NCBI GenBank assembly: GCA_951804985.1
Contig: OX638133.1
Span: 28,984,963-29,048,962 of the forward strand
Length of the DNA stretch: 64,000 bases
From: Dryomyza anilis
Taxonomy: Eukaryota; Arthropoda; Insecta; Diptera; Dryomyzidae
Reading direction: 5' to 3'
The stretch's first letter is position 1, and the number at the start of each line of letters is the position of its first letter. Position numbers and translations under genes: made by a program. Shown piece by piece: positions 1 through 12,045 of this stretch. A model generated the notes under the pieces. The model had not been told where the DNA came from. It saw only the letters and a program-made list of their open reading frames with translations, and ran no database searches.

Positions 1-238
1 AGTTTCGATTTTAAAAATAATACCGATTTAAACGATAACGATTTCAATCCCTGATATAAACATAAATTCTACATTATTAAATACTTGCACGTCTAAATCT
101 GATTAAATCTAATACCTATATTTTGATAGATTACATTTTACGCTTATTCGTTATAGCATTTTAGTTTGATTAGTATCCATGTATATATTTACATCCACAC
201 AGAGTTTATTATTTAGAACGCATAACTATTTGAGCAGC

Positions 239-245
239 TATAAAA
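239..245 (+). promoter_or_regulatory. TATA box of ligase gene A
   Basis: TATAAAA lies 71 to 77 nt before the ATG at 316. The 20-odd bases just upstream (about 219 to 238, including GCATAACTATTTG) recur almost unchanged before gene F at 45029 to 45048, which supports a real core promoter shared by descent. The start site would be expected near 270; it is not resolved here. Confidence 0.6.
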
Positions 246-315
246 GCAAAATGTTTGAAAAAATTTCGTTTAGTTCTTGAGTAGCCATTTGCTGAGTTAC
301 ATCTATATTTTTAAA

Positions 316-3300
316 ATGTCACACACCATAGACTACGATGCCGAAACCAAAACATGGAAATCCAGCAACATTCCCCAATTCAAATATATTAAACAGACCA
401 TCGGAGAAGCATATCTAAAAAATACGAAAACTTTCGAAGCCAAGAAAGTGCTGGAAAGTCATTATGATACCGGAGTAAATAAAACTGTCTCCGACATACA
501 CAGAGAATCAATTACGATAGCCATTAATTTGCGTGCACTTGGATTAAAACAGGGAGACGTAATATTGTTCTATTCTAATAACAATGGCAAAATTACTCCC
601 ATATCTATGGGCAGTTATATTATGGGATATCCAGTGAATTTCTTTGAGACGAAATTTGATAGTGGTGAGTTTTTCAAATGTGTAAAAGTTGGGCTACAAT
701 GTTATGTTGAAAATAGTTTCGTAATTTGTTACTTAATAATGGCAAAATTATCTTAAGTCAATTATCGAAAATATGGAAAACATTATTTCATTAATATGAA
801 GACCAATAATTTAAAAATATACGGTTCTTTAACAATATAATAAAGAAAAAGAACGTGATCAGAACGATACCTAAAGGGTTTTTCAACAGAGACGCTACAA
901 AAGTAGAGCGATAGGAACAGCAAACGACGCCATATTTCTTGCCGCTCTTTTAAAATTTATTTTCAGTAAGGTTTGCCATTTTATGATGGAAAGATATACG
1001 TGCCAAAAACGAGTCGAAATTATTAAAATTTACTACCGAAATTCGGAGTCAGTGGCCTCAACGTTAAGAGCGCTACGTCCAATTTATGGTCGTCATAATC
1101 GTCCTAGCAGATCAACAATTGAGCGTCTAGTGGAACAATTTGAATCCACAGGCACAGTACAAATGTTCCCGTGCCAGTGAGACAAAGAAGTGCCCGTAGT
1201 GTTGAGAATATTTCTGCCGCTGAGGCTTCAGTTGAAGAAAGCAGAGAAGCTCAAGCGTTGGGCATCTCTGTGACGTCCTTGTGGCGAATTTTGCAAAAAG
1301 ATCTTGGCCTACATCCTTGCAAAATCAAATTGACGCAAGAACAGAAGCCGCTTGACCACCAGAAGCGTCGTATGTTCGTGAATTGGGCTGAGCAACAACT
1401 TGAAAATGATTCGGATTTTCATAGAAAAATCATCTTCAGCGATGAGGCTTCGTCAATAAACAAAATAAGCGTCAGACTGCAATCCATAAACCGCACCAAA
1501 CCCGAAAAAATTACGGTTTGGTGCGGTTTATGGGCCGGCGGCGTCATTGGTCCGTACTTCTTCCGTGATGATCAAGACCGGCACGTTACTGTGAATGGGA
1601 ATCGCTACCGTTCAATGATAACCGAATATTTTTGGAACCAATTGGATAATATGGACTTGGAGGACATGTGGTTCCAACAGGACGGCGCCACAAGCCACAC
1701 AGCGAATGCCACAATCAATTTATGGGAAACCAAGTTTGGAGAACGTGTTATCTCACGAAATGGTCCAGTCGATTGGTCGCCTGGGTAGTGCGATTTGACG
1801 CCGTTAGACTATTTCCTGTGGGGCTACGTCAAGTCTATGGTCTATGCCAACAAGCCAGCGACGATTGATTGACTTCGTACGGATATCGAACGTGAAATTG
1901 CAGCTGTATCGGCCGATTTATGCTTGAAAACCGTCGAAAATTGGGTTCAGCGTCTGGACTTCTGCAAGCGTGCCCGTGGTGGCCATGCAAAAGAAATCGA
2001 GTTCCATACATTTTGGCATCGAACGTACTTTTACAGGAATAAAGAATTTCATTGATATCCAAAACGATTTTTGTTTTATTTAAAAACTTTTGTAGCGCTC
2101 TTATTGAAAAACCCTTTACTACCCAACACTATTTTTTTTTATCAGCATGCACCATTTCTTTATACTTAATTCACGAGTACTGATTCTTTTTGAATATTAA
2201 TACCGACATTTCGCATTTTAAAAAATACGACAATACGAAAATTTGACGTCAAAATGTCGTCACACGAATTTCGATTTTATGTGACTTGACATTTAAAATA
2301 TAAAAATGTGTTTAAAATTACGTGATGTTCGTCTAATAGTCTTGAAATGCTAATTTGTGTATGTCACGTTATATTTTGATGAACATTGGCATCGAATTTT
2401 CAGCATATTTTTGAGTACTCTTTGGATACGAAAATTAAGAAAACTTTTACACAATATATCGTCGTTGTAGAACGAAAAATCACCAAATACATTTTTATGA
2501 AAAACTTAATTTTCGAGTTTGTTCATTAATATTATAAAAGTAAATGATGCATTTTTAAAAATGAAACGTCAATTAACAAATATACATTTTCTTATCAATG
2601 AGATCATCGCTTAAAAATTGACAGTTTTATAAAGAGTTTTGTAAATGAATATTTGGCATTTTGAAACTGTATTTGGTGACTTTTCGTTCGACAACGACGA
2701 TATCTTCAAGACAAATTTAATTACAACACCGTACGACAAAATTCAACTTTTAGCTGCACATATGAGAAAATCCTATATATTCTTAATGTAAGCTAAAAAA
2801 TAAAATACACGTGTATCCCAGTTTTTCTCGATCAATTCGTTAAAGGGTTTTATTTGCATTTGAAAAGAAAGTGCATATCAAATATTTGGTCGAACATTTG
2901 AAAAAGGTTGGATGTACTTCATAGCTGAGACAACACTTACAACCTAACCAATAAACGAAACAAAGTCGACTCTAAAGATAGTATCAGCTTTTCCGACAAT
3001 ATTCTCTTATATTCCTTTGTCAAAAAGCTCATACTTTCTTTAAAGTCGACATTATTTCGTTTATTGGTTAAGCTGTTAATATGAATATGAAAATGGATGT
3101 CTGATATCAAGTCGTATCCAGCTTTTATTTAATAAATTTAATTTTTTTTTTATATATCTCATAGTGCCAAAATGGGAATATAACCTTTAATCGAATTGAT
3201 ATTGGAAAAACATTTTCATATCCGTACTTAGAGGGATTGCAATTCAAATGATCCCTAGTTTCACGTACTAGGCGATTTTTTTATGTGTGCAAAATATTGT

Positions 3301-4767
3301 CGGATGGTGTAATAAATGGAATGCCTATATTCTAATTATATATATATATCAATCTATAGTCTAATTTTATGTATTGCTTTAAACTATATTGTAATAATAG
3401 TTTGTTTTATACCTACAGCCTATGAAAAGTTTACTCTTGAACTACTGTCTCCCACTATCATACTATTCGAGGAGGAGTACAGAACCCAAATTGAAATTAC
3501 TGTGAAAAACACAAACCTACCACATTTAAAACACTTGATTTCGATTGATGGTACCAGTGGTCTTACTGTCGAAACCACACTTTTCAAGCCAATTCCAGCA
3601 ACAGAGATTGAAAACTTTCAGGCCCCTGCATTGGGCGATCCTGAGCAAGTAATAGCATCGTATATACTCACCTCGGGTTCTACGGGTCTACCAAAGGCTG
3701 TAGCTCTCAGTCATGCCTTAATGTTGCTAGGCATAGTAAATGCTTGGAACGAACCACAGCATCGCTTGGATATCACCGAAAAGTCTATTACATCATCATT
3801 TAGTCCCTTACGTTGGATCAGTCAACCGATACTGACGTTACAGTCGCTGATCTACGGAGTGCCAAGAGTGGTGGTCTTCAAACATCCGAGTGGCGAAGTT
3901 GGACGCGAGATTATACGCAATAAACGTATATCCCATTTATTTACCACACCTACCGCATTCCAAAATATACTACTGACCACAAAAGACAATGATTTGGATG
4001 CTTTAGATTCATTGCGCAGTATTCTTGTGGGTGGCGAGGCACCCACACAAATTATTATCGAATTATCAGTAAAATTAGCACCCAAGGCAGTACTTTTAGG
4101 CGGTTATGGCATGACGGAAGTAGCCGGTGCTATATGTATCGATGGTTATATGGCAGATGGTTTGGAATTGAAACTTTTGAATGATCATGGAGAGACGGTG
4201 GGTCCCATGACAAATGGTCAGCTGGTTATACGTTCGCCCGTACCTATTATGGGTTATTTGAATATTAGCAGGCCGAAAGATTTTTACGAAGACGGCTTCT
4301 TTAATACTGGAGATTATGGCTATATAGATCAAAACAAAGCACTAAATGTGATTGCCAGATATAAGAATTTGGTTCGTTGCAAAGATGTCATTGTAAGTAT
4401 AAATAATTCTATTTTTATTTGGTTTTTTTTAACTCTTCGCTTTCTTTAGTTAATACCAAATCAAGTGGAAGACTTAATAAATGCCTTACCGGAGGTTTCT
4501 ACATCTATTTTGGTAGGCTATCGCAAAACTGCCTTGGCTACAGAAGATACAGCCGCATTATTTATTGCATTAGCGCCGGAGGCTGTGACCTCTGCAGATA
4601 AACTATACGCTAAAATCAGAGAACTCTTGAGCCATCAACTAAAACTGCAGCGAGATGATATCTTTGAAGATATAGAAATAATTGAGAAATTTCCATTATC
4701 TAGTTGTGGCAAGGTAGAGAGAATCGAATTAACTAAACTAGCATCGCAGAATTATCTAAATCGTTGA
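316..4767 (+). CDS. Acyl-CoA synthetase of the luciferase/4CL family, array gene A
   Basis: Coding exons are 316..664, 3419..4392 and 4450..4767, giving 546 aa with GT-AG borders and no frame breaks. By family (ANL adenylating enzymes) it should form an acyl-AMP from a carboxylic acid and ATP, then transfer the acyl group to CoA. Motifs seen: P-loop TSGSTGLPK at residues 201-209, GYGMTE at 345-350, NTGDYG at 412-417, the hinge-region RYKN at 430-433, and PLSSCGKVER at 523-532 with the C-terminal catalytic-type lysine at 529. The C-terminus (NYLNR) is not a peroxisomal SKL-type signal, so a cytosolic location is inferred. The ATG at 316 matches the start of all paralogs; an in-frame ATG at 277 is 13 codons upstream and has no counterpart. 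Intron 1 (2.75 kb) contains a mariner. The substrate is unknown; a luciferase activity is not implied. Confidence 0.88.
874..2116 (+). mobile_element. Mariner-like element copy 1, in intron 1 of gene A
   Basis: A 1243 bp element is bounded by TA target duplications (872-873 and 2117-2118) and by inverted ends beginning AAGGGTTTTTCAA. The inverted repeats run about 30 bp and include a GCGCTACAAAAG-type block. Size, TA target and encoded transposase all fit the Tc1/mariner superfamily. It is in the same orientation as the host gene. A second, internally deleted copy is at 43154-44061. Confidence 0.9.
983..2055 (+). pseudogene. Broken mariner transposase (copy 1)
   Basis: The N-terminal helix-turn-helix part starts at ATG 983 (MERYTCQKRVEIIKIYY). 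A one-base loss near 1163 shifts the frame to the piece 1171-1788. The first catalytic region (SDEA) is followed by a deletion relative to copy 2, a TAG stop at about 1786 falls just before CDLTPLDYF, and further stops follow (for example near 1867). The second aspartate motif QQDGATSHTA is present. Counting to the aspartate of PLDYF, the spacing matches the DD41D (rosa) group as I recall it; counting to CDL gives 36. It cannot make an active transposase as it stands. Confidence 0.85.
2119..3418 (+). other. Rest of intron 1 of gene A: AT-rich, repeat fragments
   Basis: No coding signal is seen. The part at about 3160-3300 resembles 6800-7050 (shared GATCCCTAGTTTCACGTAC at about 3250 and 7002), so it is a dispersed repeat fragment. 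The acceptor CTACAG before 3419 matches that of gene B. An ORF running from 3316 into exon 2 reads through this acceptor and is not the real start. Confidence 0.55.
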
Positions 4768-4953
4768 TAAAATCAGTATTCAATTTAATTTTATAATGTA
4801 AAAAAATACAAATTAATTATTGGTTTTTATATATTTTTTGAAGATATATTGTGATATATAAATGTAGAGTAATATTCAAATTTTCTTAAGCATTTTATGA
4901 AGTGTGTAAATTAACAAATATATAGTTAAAATTCAGTTACTGTAAGTTTAATT

Positions 4954-4959
4954 AATAAA
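4954..4959 (+). terminator. Candidate poly(A) signal of gene A
   Basis: AATAAA lies 187 nt after the stop codon at 4765-4767. It is the first perfect hexamer I noticed downstream; an earlier variant signal cannot be excluded. Confidence 0.35.
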
Positions 4960-5087
4960 CGAAATAAAATCAAATTTTCTCCTTTGAAATAATATTATAT
5001 AAAATTATATAAAAAAAGGAAAAATCATACGAGAACATACAAAACAATATAAATTACACTAGACAACAAATTGAGACCTTTTGTGTT

Positions 5088-5640
5088 TATCCACGATCTT
5101 AGTGTGATTTTCCGATGGACTTCAAGATTCTAATCACGACGTCATACTCGGTTTTTTCAGATTGTCTCAACATTTTTCAATTAATTTGTGAATTTCACTC
5201 TAAGCTCAGGACATAAAGAGTGGTTTTCAAAATCAAAGTAAGTGGAAGCATAGAATTATTGATCAAGTATTATATAAGATATATACTTATATTTAATTAT
5301 GAGAATCATAGATGTAATGCAATAAATAATAGGTACACCTTAAAATTAATATTTTTTGCGTTTGACTGGTCATAACCTTGGTCAGATCAATCCGAATTTC
5401 ATGTGACTTATTATAAAATATTAGTTGAAGTATTCTCTATAGAATACAAAAGAAATGTGATCGAAAACTAAAATCTGTAAAAAGTTCACGACCAAAATAT
5501 GTCGAAAAACACGAGAATTGCCATATATACATATTTTACGTAATAATTCACAAACTTGAGGCAATCTGTAAAAACTGAGTATGAGTTAGTATTTAAAATC
5601 TTGACATCCAGCAGAAAATCATACCTAGATCGCGGATAAC
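5088..5640. repeat. Foldback-type element downstream of gene A
   Basis: The stretch 5088-5170 and the reverse complement of 5556-5640 are clearly related but diverged, sharing for example TTTTCAGATTG/TTTACAGATTG and ATTTTC(C/T)G(A/C)TGGA. These look like old terminal inverted arms around about 385 bp of AT-rich DNA. No transposase is present. Confidence 0.5.
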
Positions 5641-5851
5641 TTTGTTGTTGTGCTGTGTTATCAACCATATCGGGAGTAAAAATTGTCACAAATTTTTATC
5701 CAACAACTATTGGATGTAAAAATATAATTTCTTCCAAAGTTGTTGATTTCATTGATTTTTAAATTAATAAAATGTTTCTTTCAATTACCTTTTTTTCTTA
5801 GTATTTGAGGCGACCAGAGTTTAAATAAAAGAGTGGGGAAAGATTAGTCAC

Positions 5852-6372
5852 TTCCGACGCGAACGTAAATATAATACCACCTGATGTGAACGCTGCATTA
5901 TACCAACATAAGGCGAATCATTAGAGTGGTTGGCAACTCTGCCCAAAAAGTCTCCAACGCATGACAGGCACACGCATACACTCGCATAAATGAGCGAAAT
6001 AACAAACGTCAAAGGTGACATTTGACTCATGGTGCGATTGGACACCACTCACTTCACTTTTAACATCTGCAGCAGCACAACGTTCACTATTGAACGACGT
6101 AAAATTACTTAAAACTAAGAACTTAAAATTAACTTAGAAATAAATATTATAACTATTGAACTGAAACCTAAAACAACCACGCGCTTTTATTGAACATTTA
6201 GATAGTCTGAAAGAAAAAAGTAGTGTCTCCAGGAGACAAATCATTGTTTCACCGGTGTCCATTGGCAACAACAACCGAAGCAGCAGCGTTAATGCAGCGA
6301 AGCAGTCAGCACCGAAAGAGGCTCCAGCTAGCGGCTGCAACAAGTGAAGTCACCCGTGTTCCATGTGGACAA
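5852..6372. repeat. Dispersed 0.5 kb repeat, solo-LTR-like (copy X1)
   Basis: About 520 bp match the element at 40314-40823 over most of the length: GCGAACGTAAAT at the left, the block GTCTCCAACGCATGACAGGC in the middle and a GTGGACAA right end. Truncated left parts occur also in units C and D. Length and ends suggest a solo LTR. I see no target duplication around this copy. Confidence 0.55.
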
Positions 6373-7050
6373 TGAATAAAAAACAACTAATCCAAAAATG
6401 TAGAAAAATAAAAATGAGCGGACAACGCCGATTTTTAAAACACATATACAGATTTGTAAGGCTAATATTTCACAGATTAATTTCAATAAACTACCCAACA
6501 CGGTTTTTGTCATAGACATGCCATACATCAATTTTATATAATTCACTGGAGCTGAGTTTGACTGCATACTCAGTTTTTTTTTCTATTGCATTAGTATTTT
6601 TAAAGCATTCTCACCCACTACTTATACTTATATAAATATATTTCTACTTATAAAAATATATTTCTGTGAAAAATAGTTAAAAAAAAAAATGTATATGCAA
6701 TTTTTCATTTAATTGTTTAGACTAATTTTAGTATACTAATGAATGCTAATATTTCAATATGTTTTTGAGTTAATTGTGTTTGAACTTGGAAAATGTTAAG
6801 ATTCGAGATGGGAATAAATGCTTTAAATGAATAGATATTGGAAAACCGTTTTAATATTCATACTCTGAGAGATCTCAGCTACATAATATGTGTAGCCAAA
6901 AATAATTATTTTTTTATTATGAAAATATTTTGCATTTCAAATGCAAAAAAAAACTTTTACGAATTGATCTAAAAAAAAACTGGGTACACATAAATTCTTA
7001 GAATGATCCCTAGTTTCACGTACAGATCGATTTTTTCATGTGTCCAAAAG
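6373..7050. other. Intergenic AT-rich DNA
   Basis: No gene is seen. The stretch 6800-7050 is related to 3160-3300 in intron 1 of gene A, so it is probably an old repeat. Confidence 0.5.
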
Positions 7051-7054
7051 ACCC

Positions 7055-7405
7055 GAGGTGAAGCAAAAGATATTGTCAAAAATGCTCCGCTTACTAACGA
7101 TGGATTCTCATTAGAATGGTCTAATCTATTAGAATAATATGAGAATAATCGGATGCAAATCAATGCGCAATTAAAGACCCTTTTCAATTTGCAAACAGTT
7201 ACATTAGAATCAGGTAGCTTCATTAGGACCCTACAAAGGTCTATAAATGACTGTGTAATAACCCTACAAAATTTTCAAATTGACACAAAGAGCTGGGATC
7301 CAATCCTGGTGTATTTGTGCTCGACCCATCTCCCCAAGAATACCTTAGAGAACTTTGAGAAATCTCTAACGGATATATCAGTTGTTCCATCATGGAAAAC
7401 TTTCT
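7055..7405 (+). pseudogene. BEL/Pao-type gag remnant
   Basis: The frame reads GEAKDIVKNAPLTNDGFSLEW, then a TAA stop, then an open stretch from 7153 with LKTLFNLQ, RTLQRSINDCVITLQNF and KSWDPILVYLCSTHLPK. This pattern (short linker, SWD-type core, residues before PSWKTF) is what I know from the gag part of BEL/Pao retrotransposons in insects. It stops abruptly at the LINE remnant. No protease, reverse transcriptase or LTR is attached, so it is a dead fragment. Confidence 0.65.
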
Positions 7406-7408
7406 GAC

Positions 7409-8950
7409 CCGAAGATACAGGACACTCGATCCTGTTGCTGATATGAAGCCATCGACTTCAAATCACAGCCGAGATAGTTCTGGACCCAAATCTTGGGAAG
7501 AAACTGTGAATACATATCACATGAATGTTTCTCAGACCCACATTTGATGGAGTATGTTCGGTGGATGTTTGTTTTGAACTTGCCAATATCAAAAATGTCG
7601 GGAAAAACAGACGCAGGGAGATTGTTCCCCAAACGTATCGTGCGGCTGAAAAACGAATTATCTCTGTAATGCGTAGTTCTGTTGAGAACCGAGTGGACTA
7701 CGAAGGGGTGGGCTTGGTTCGATGCCCGAGTAGAACGAGAGATGTTGCTGATGCTGTTGCTGATATGATGCCATCGACTTCAAATCACAGCCGAGATAGT
7801 TCTGGACCCAAATCTTGTGAAGAAAATGTGAATACATATCACATGAATGTTTCTCAGACCCACATTTGATGGAGTATGTTCGGTGGATGTTTGTTTTGAA
7901 CTTGCCAATATCAAAAATGTCGGGAAAAACAGACGCAGGGAGATTGTTCCACAAACGTATCGTGCGGCTGAAAAACGAATTATCTCTGTAATGCGTAGGT
8001 CTGTTGAGAACCGAATGGACTACGAAGGGGTGGGCTTGGTTCGATGCCCGAGTAGAACGAGAGAATACACGACCTGGTGGTATCAGGCCATGTATTTCCC
8101 TCGAACACTTACCATTGTAATACCTATAAAACAGGCTTACACACCCTACGGTCCTTCTTTCTTTGGTTAAGAGAACCAATAGAGGATGAAATATTTTCAT
8201 CCCCTATTAAATATATTGCACGTTGTTGGATTCGATCCTGGAACTCCAAAGAAGATTTTGAAGCCCCTGCCCATATGTGCGAATTGTTTTCCATCTTAGG
8301 CCGAATATAGGTTGTGTAGACAATGCGCAAGTCAGCAGGAGTGAAGTATGTCTTACACCGTTTTAAAAAACCGAGGCACTTGGCCGCTTCTTTCGACACA
8401 TCAAATATGTGATCATTCCAGGTCACATTGAATTGATATGCCCAGAACGTCAAGAGCAGCTGACTGCGCAGTATCCACAGCACCCATATTGAGGGGAGGG
8501 AGGGGTCAATCCATTCTTTTGTGAGATAACAGACAACATTGGGTCTTGCTTGCATTAAAATCAACTCTATTTGCAAGACCCCACTCGGAGATTATTTTAA
8601 GGTCATTATTCAGTGTGTCATTCATAGTGCGTCTTTTACTCTCAATTTCCATAGAGTTTGGGCGCTTGTTGAACGAATATGAATGACAAATGTTGCTATC
8701 ATCTGCAAAGGAATGAATTGGGTTCTGCGTCAATGATAGAAGGTCATTGATAAAAACCAGAAATAGGGACGGGGATAGGACGGAACCCTGCGGAACTCCA
8801 GAATTGATGGAATGTTGTTCTGAGAACACACCATCCATCGCAACTCGTATTGAACGACCCTGGAGAAAACTTGATATCCATCGAGTAAAAGAATTACCGA
8901 CACCATATGCAATTAGTTTTGATACGAGGGCTTGTCGGACGGTGATATAA
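7409..8950 (-). mobile_element. LINE remnant with reverse transcriptase fragment
   Basis: On the minus strand, from 8950 down, the frame shows SKLIAYGVGNSFTRWISSFL, SGVPQGSVLSPSLF and the FADD active-site box, all typical of a non-LTR retrotransposon reverse transcriptase. Frameshifts break it near 8510-8580. A C-terminal part with RDNSFFSRTIRLWNNLPASV-type residues follows. The 3' portion is present twice in tandem: the block at about 7431-7735 recurs at about 7753-8060 with a 322 bp offset. The 5' end is missing, so the copy is inactive. Confidence 0.75.
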
Positions 8951-9609
8951 ATATTTTAAGAATTTGTCACAAAAGTATGTTGGCACACATTGAGAGCAAA
9001 CAAACTTTCGTTTAGAATAAAAACTCGTTTTATGATAAACGTTGTAGACTGTAGACTTTTACTAGCAAAGTTGGAACACGTTGCAAAAGAAATTCTTTTG
9101 TCGCAAACGGTCTATACACGTGTTTAGTCTTCGCGTGCAACCTTACATAAATTATAGTTATTTAATTTAACACCTCTTATACATATTCAAGTACTATTTT
9201 AAAATATATCCACATAAAAAATCAATAATTTGTTATAGCCTTAGTAAATCACAATATTCATTAGATTTTATAATTAAAGAAACTTAAAGAGCCAATAACG
9301 CTTTGAAATATTAATAATGTAAAGTAATAAATTATAATTTATATATTAATAATTAATGTACAACAGTGCAGCAGTACCAAGATGTTATTGGCTGGCTTAT
9401 ACTCCGATTATCCCACGGCACTTTCCGTGAAACTAACCTAAAATATACAGTTTTACATGAAACTGGAACATATTAGAATTAAAACAAAACCAAAGTAATA
9501 GTTTAAGTTAGTATCAGTTGGTAAACACATCTTAAATAGTGATCTTCGTTGTAATCTTTCTCGTCTTAATTAAATATTTGCTGATTTACAATAAAGCTGA
9601 AATTTTAAA
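8951..9609. other. Upstream region of gene B
   Basis: This is AT-rich with no ORF. TATCAGTTGG near 9515-9524 resembles an arthropod initiator (TCAGT) about 90 nt before the ATG. I see no TATA box, unlike genes A and C to F. Confidence 0.35.
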
Positions 9610-11965
9610 ATGGCTCACACCATAGACTACGATGCTGGAAGCAAAATATGGAAATCCTGCAACACAACACATTTAGAATTTATTAAACAAACAATCGGAG
9701 AAGCTTATCTGAAAAAAACGAAAACTTTCAAAGCCACTAAAGTGCTGGAAAGTTATTATGATACCGGAGCAAATAAAACCGTGTCTGACATACAAAGAGA
9801 ATCAATTACGGTGGCCATTAATTTGCGTGAACTTGGATTGAAACATGGAGACGTGGTATTGCTTTATTCTGATAATAATGACAAAATAAGTGCCTTAACT
9901 ATGGGCAGTTATATTGTGGGACTGCCAGTCAACTTCTTTGAGACGACATTTAATAGCGGTGAGTTTTTAAAGAATCAAGAATCTTGTTCTGCATAAACCG
10001 GAATAGCTTTCAGTTCTTTTGTATTAGATACATTTCACACCAAATCTACCAGAGTTTAAGACTCGCCTACTTTGATTGCAATTAAGAGCAGCAGACAAAG
10101 GTTATCGAGATAAGCATTGGTCGTTCCTTTTTTAATTGTTTCAGGCCATTGTCTCCAGTGCTACAGTCCCAAAGCAATTAAAGTTTTATCAAAAATCACT
10201 TTTTTTGTGGTTGTTCATATTAATTTATATATCTCTTGACTGCAAAATGCTACAAATTATAATTCGTCATATATTTTATTATAATAAAATAAAGTTCGTC
10301 AAAACTCCTAAATCCGAATATGAGTTCAGTGATCATCGTTCTTTCAATTTAAATGTAGGTTCATAAAAAGGACCCTTTTTCATATTTATTCAAATATCAA
10401 ATTTATATACTTTTTTTTAAAAGAAAACAAACTTTGACAATCAAAAAAATGTGGTAACCATCAGTAACTGGCAACTTTGTACAGTTTATTAAGGAGAACT
10501 CGAACACAATTTTTATTCATGTCAAATTTAATTATAAAAATGGAAATATAATTTACTCTGCATTTTTTTTTTTACATTTTAATTTTATTTTTATATACCT
10601 ACAGCCTATGAGAAGTATACTCTCGAACTGCTGTCTCCAACTATCATACTATTCCAAGAGGAGTACAAAACCCATATTGAGACTACTGTGAAAAACACAA
10701 ATCTACCACATTTAAAACACCTGATTTCGATTGATGGTACCAGTGGACTTACAGTCGAAACCACACTTTTCAAGCCAATTCCTGAAGCAGAGATTGAAAA
10801 GTTTCAGGCCCCCGCATTGGGCGATCCTGAGCAAGTAATAGCATCGTATATACTCACCTCGGGTTCCACGGGTTTACCAAAGGCTGTAGCTCTCAGTCAT
10901 GCCTCTATGTTGCTAGGCATAGTAATTCTTTGGAGCATACCACAACATAGCTTGGATATAACCGATAACTCTATTATGTCCACATTTACTCCCTTGCGTT
11001 GGATCAGTCAAGCGATGATGATGTTGCAGTCGCTGATCATGGGAATACAAAGAGTGGTCGTCTTTAAATATCCGAGTGAAGAAATCGGACGTGAGATTAT
11101 ACGCAATAAACGTATAAGCCTTTTATTTTCCTCACCTACCTCATTCCAAAATATACTAATGGCCACAGAGAACAATGATTTGGATGCTTTAGATTCATTG
11201 CGTGTAATTCTTTTTGGTGGGGAGACCACCTCACAAAGTACTATCGAATTGACAGAAATATTAGCACCCAAGGCAGTAATTATAGGTAGTTATGGCATGA
11301 CGGAAACGGCCGGTGCTATATGTGTCGATGGTTATCTGGCAGCTGGTTCAGAATTGAAAATTTTGAATGATAATGAAGAGACGGTGGGTCCCATGACAAA
11401 TGGTAAGCTGGTTATTCGTTCGCCCGTACCTATTATGGGTTATTTGAATATTAGCAGGCAGAAAGATTTTTACGAAGACGGTTTCTTTAATACTGGAGAT
11501 TATGGATATATGGATGACAATAAATCACTACACGTGTTTGGCAGATATAAGGATTTAGTTCGTTGCAAAGATGTCATTGTACGCATAAATAATATTATTA
11601 TGATTTAATTTTTTTAAACTCTTCTCTTTCTTTAGTTAATTCCAAATCAAGTGGAAGACTTAATAAATGCCTTACCAGAGGTATCCACATCTGTTTTGGT
11701 AGGCTACCGCAAAACCGCCTTGACTACAGAAGACACAGCCGCAATATTTATAGTATTAGCCCCGAAGGCGGTGATCTCTGCAGAGAAACTATTCGCTAAA
11801 ATCAGAAAACTCTTGAAGTGCCAACTAAAATTGCGACAAGATGATATCTTTAAAGACATAGAAATAATTGAAAAATGTCCATTATCAAACTGTGGAAAGA
11901 TAGAGAGAACAGAATTAGCTAAACTAGCATCGCAGAATTATCTAACTGTTACAGAATATATATAA
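9610..11965 (+). CDS. Acyl-CoA synthetase of the luciferase/4CL family, array gene B
   Basis: Exons are 9610..9958, 10605..11578 and 11636..11965 (550 aa). Exon sizes match gene A, but the last exon is four codons longer (ends TVTEYI). The second intron has the unusual donor GTACGC where its paralogs have GTAAGT or GTAAGC. The P-loop TSGSTGLPK is at 201-209. It alone in the array keeps the family-typical GRYKD in the hinge motif (429-433); all others have (A/S)RYKN. It keeps PLSNCGKIER with lysine 529. It is the best match for the donor of a conversion patch in D and E. No peroxisomal signal is seen. It is closest to gene A; the substrate is unknown. Confidence 0.87.
10100..10400. repeat. Dispersed non-coding repeat in intron 1 of gene B
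   Basis: Parts of 10166-10385 resemble 28270-28500 and 35960-36200: TTGTTCATATT near a cluster of ATATCTCTT, and AAAAAGGACCCTTTTT. This is a shared repeat of unknown class, not an exon; an ORF at 10136-10366 is incidental. Confidence 0.45.
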
Positions 11966-12039
11966 TGATTTTTGTAAGTGAATAATTGGAATTTTGAAAA
12001 TAATTAAATGATTTTGTATTTAATGAAAGTGTTTTTAAA

Positions 12040-12045
12040 AATAAA
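12040..12045 (+). terminator. Candidate poly(A) signal of gene B
   Basis: AATAAA lies 75 nt after the stop codon of gene B and just before the composite element starting near 12102. Confidence 0.5.

Noticed and set aside
3316..3418. N-terminal extension of gene A exon 2
   Set aside because: It is intron sequence before the CTACAG acceptor conserved with gene B, and exon 1 at 316-664 supplies the true N-terminus.
7525..8170. Two related plus-strand ORFs (FLRPTFDGVCSVDVCFE type)
   Set aside because: They are antisense to the duplicated 3' part of the LINE remnant, whose minus-strand frame has recognisable motifs.
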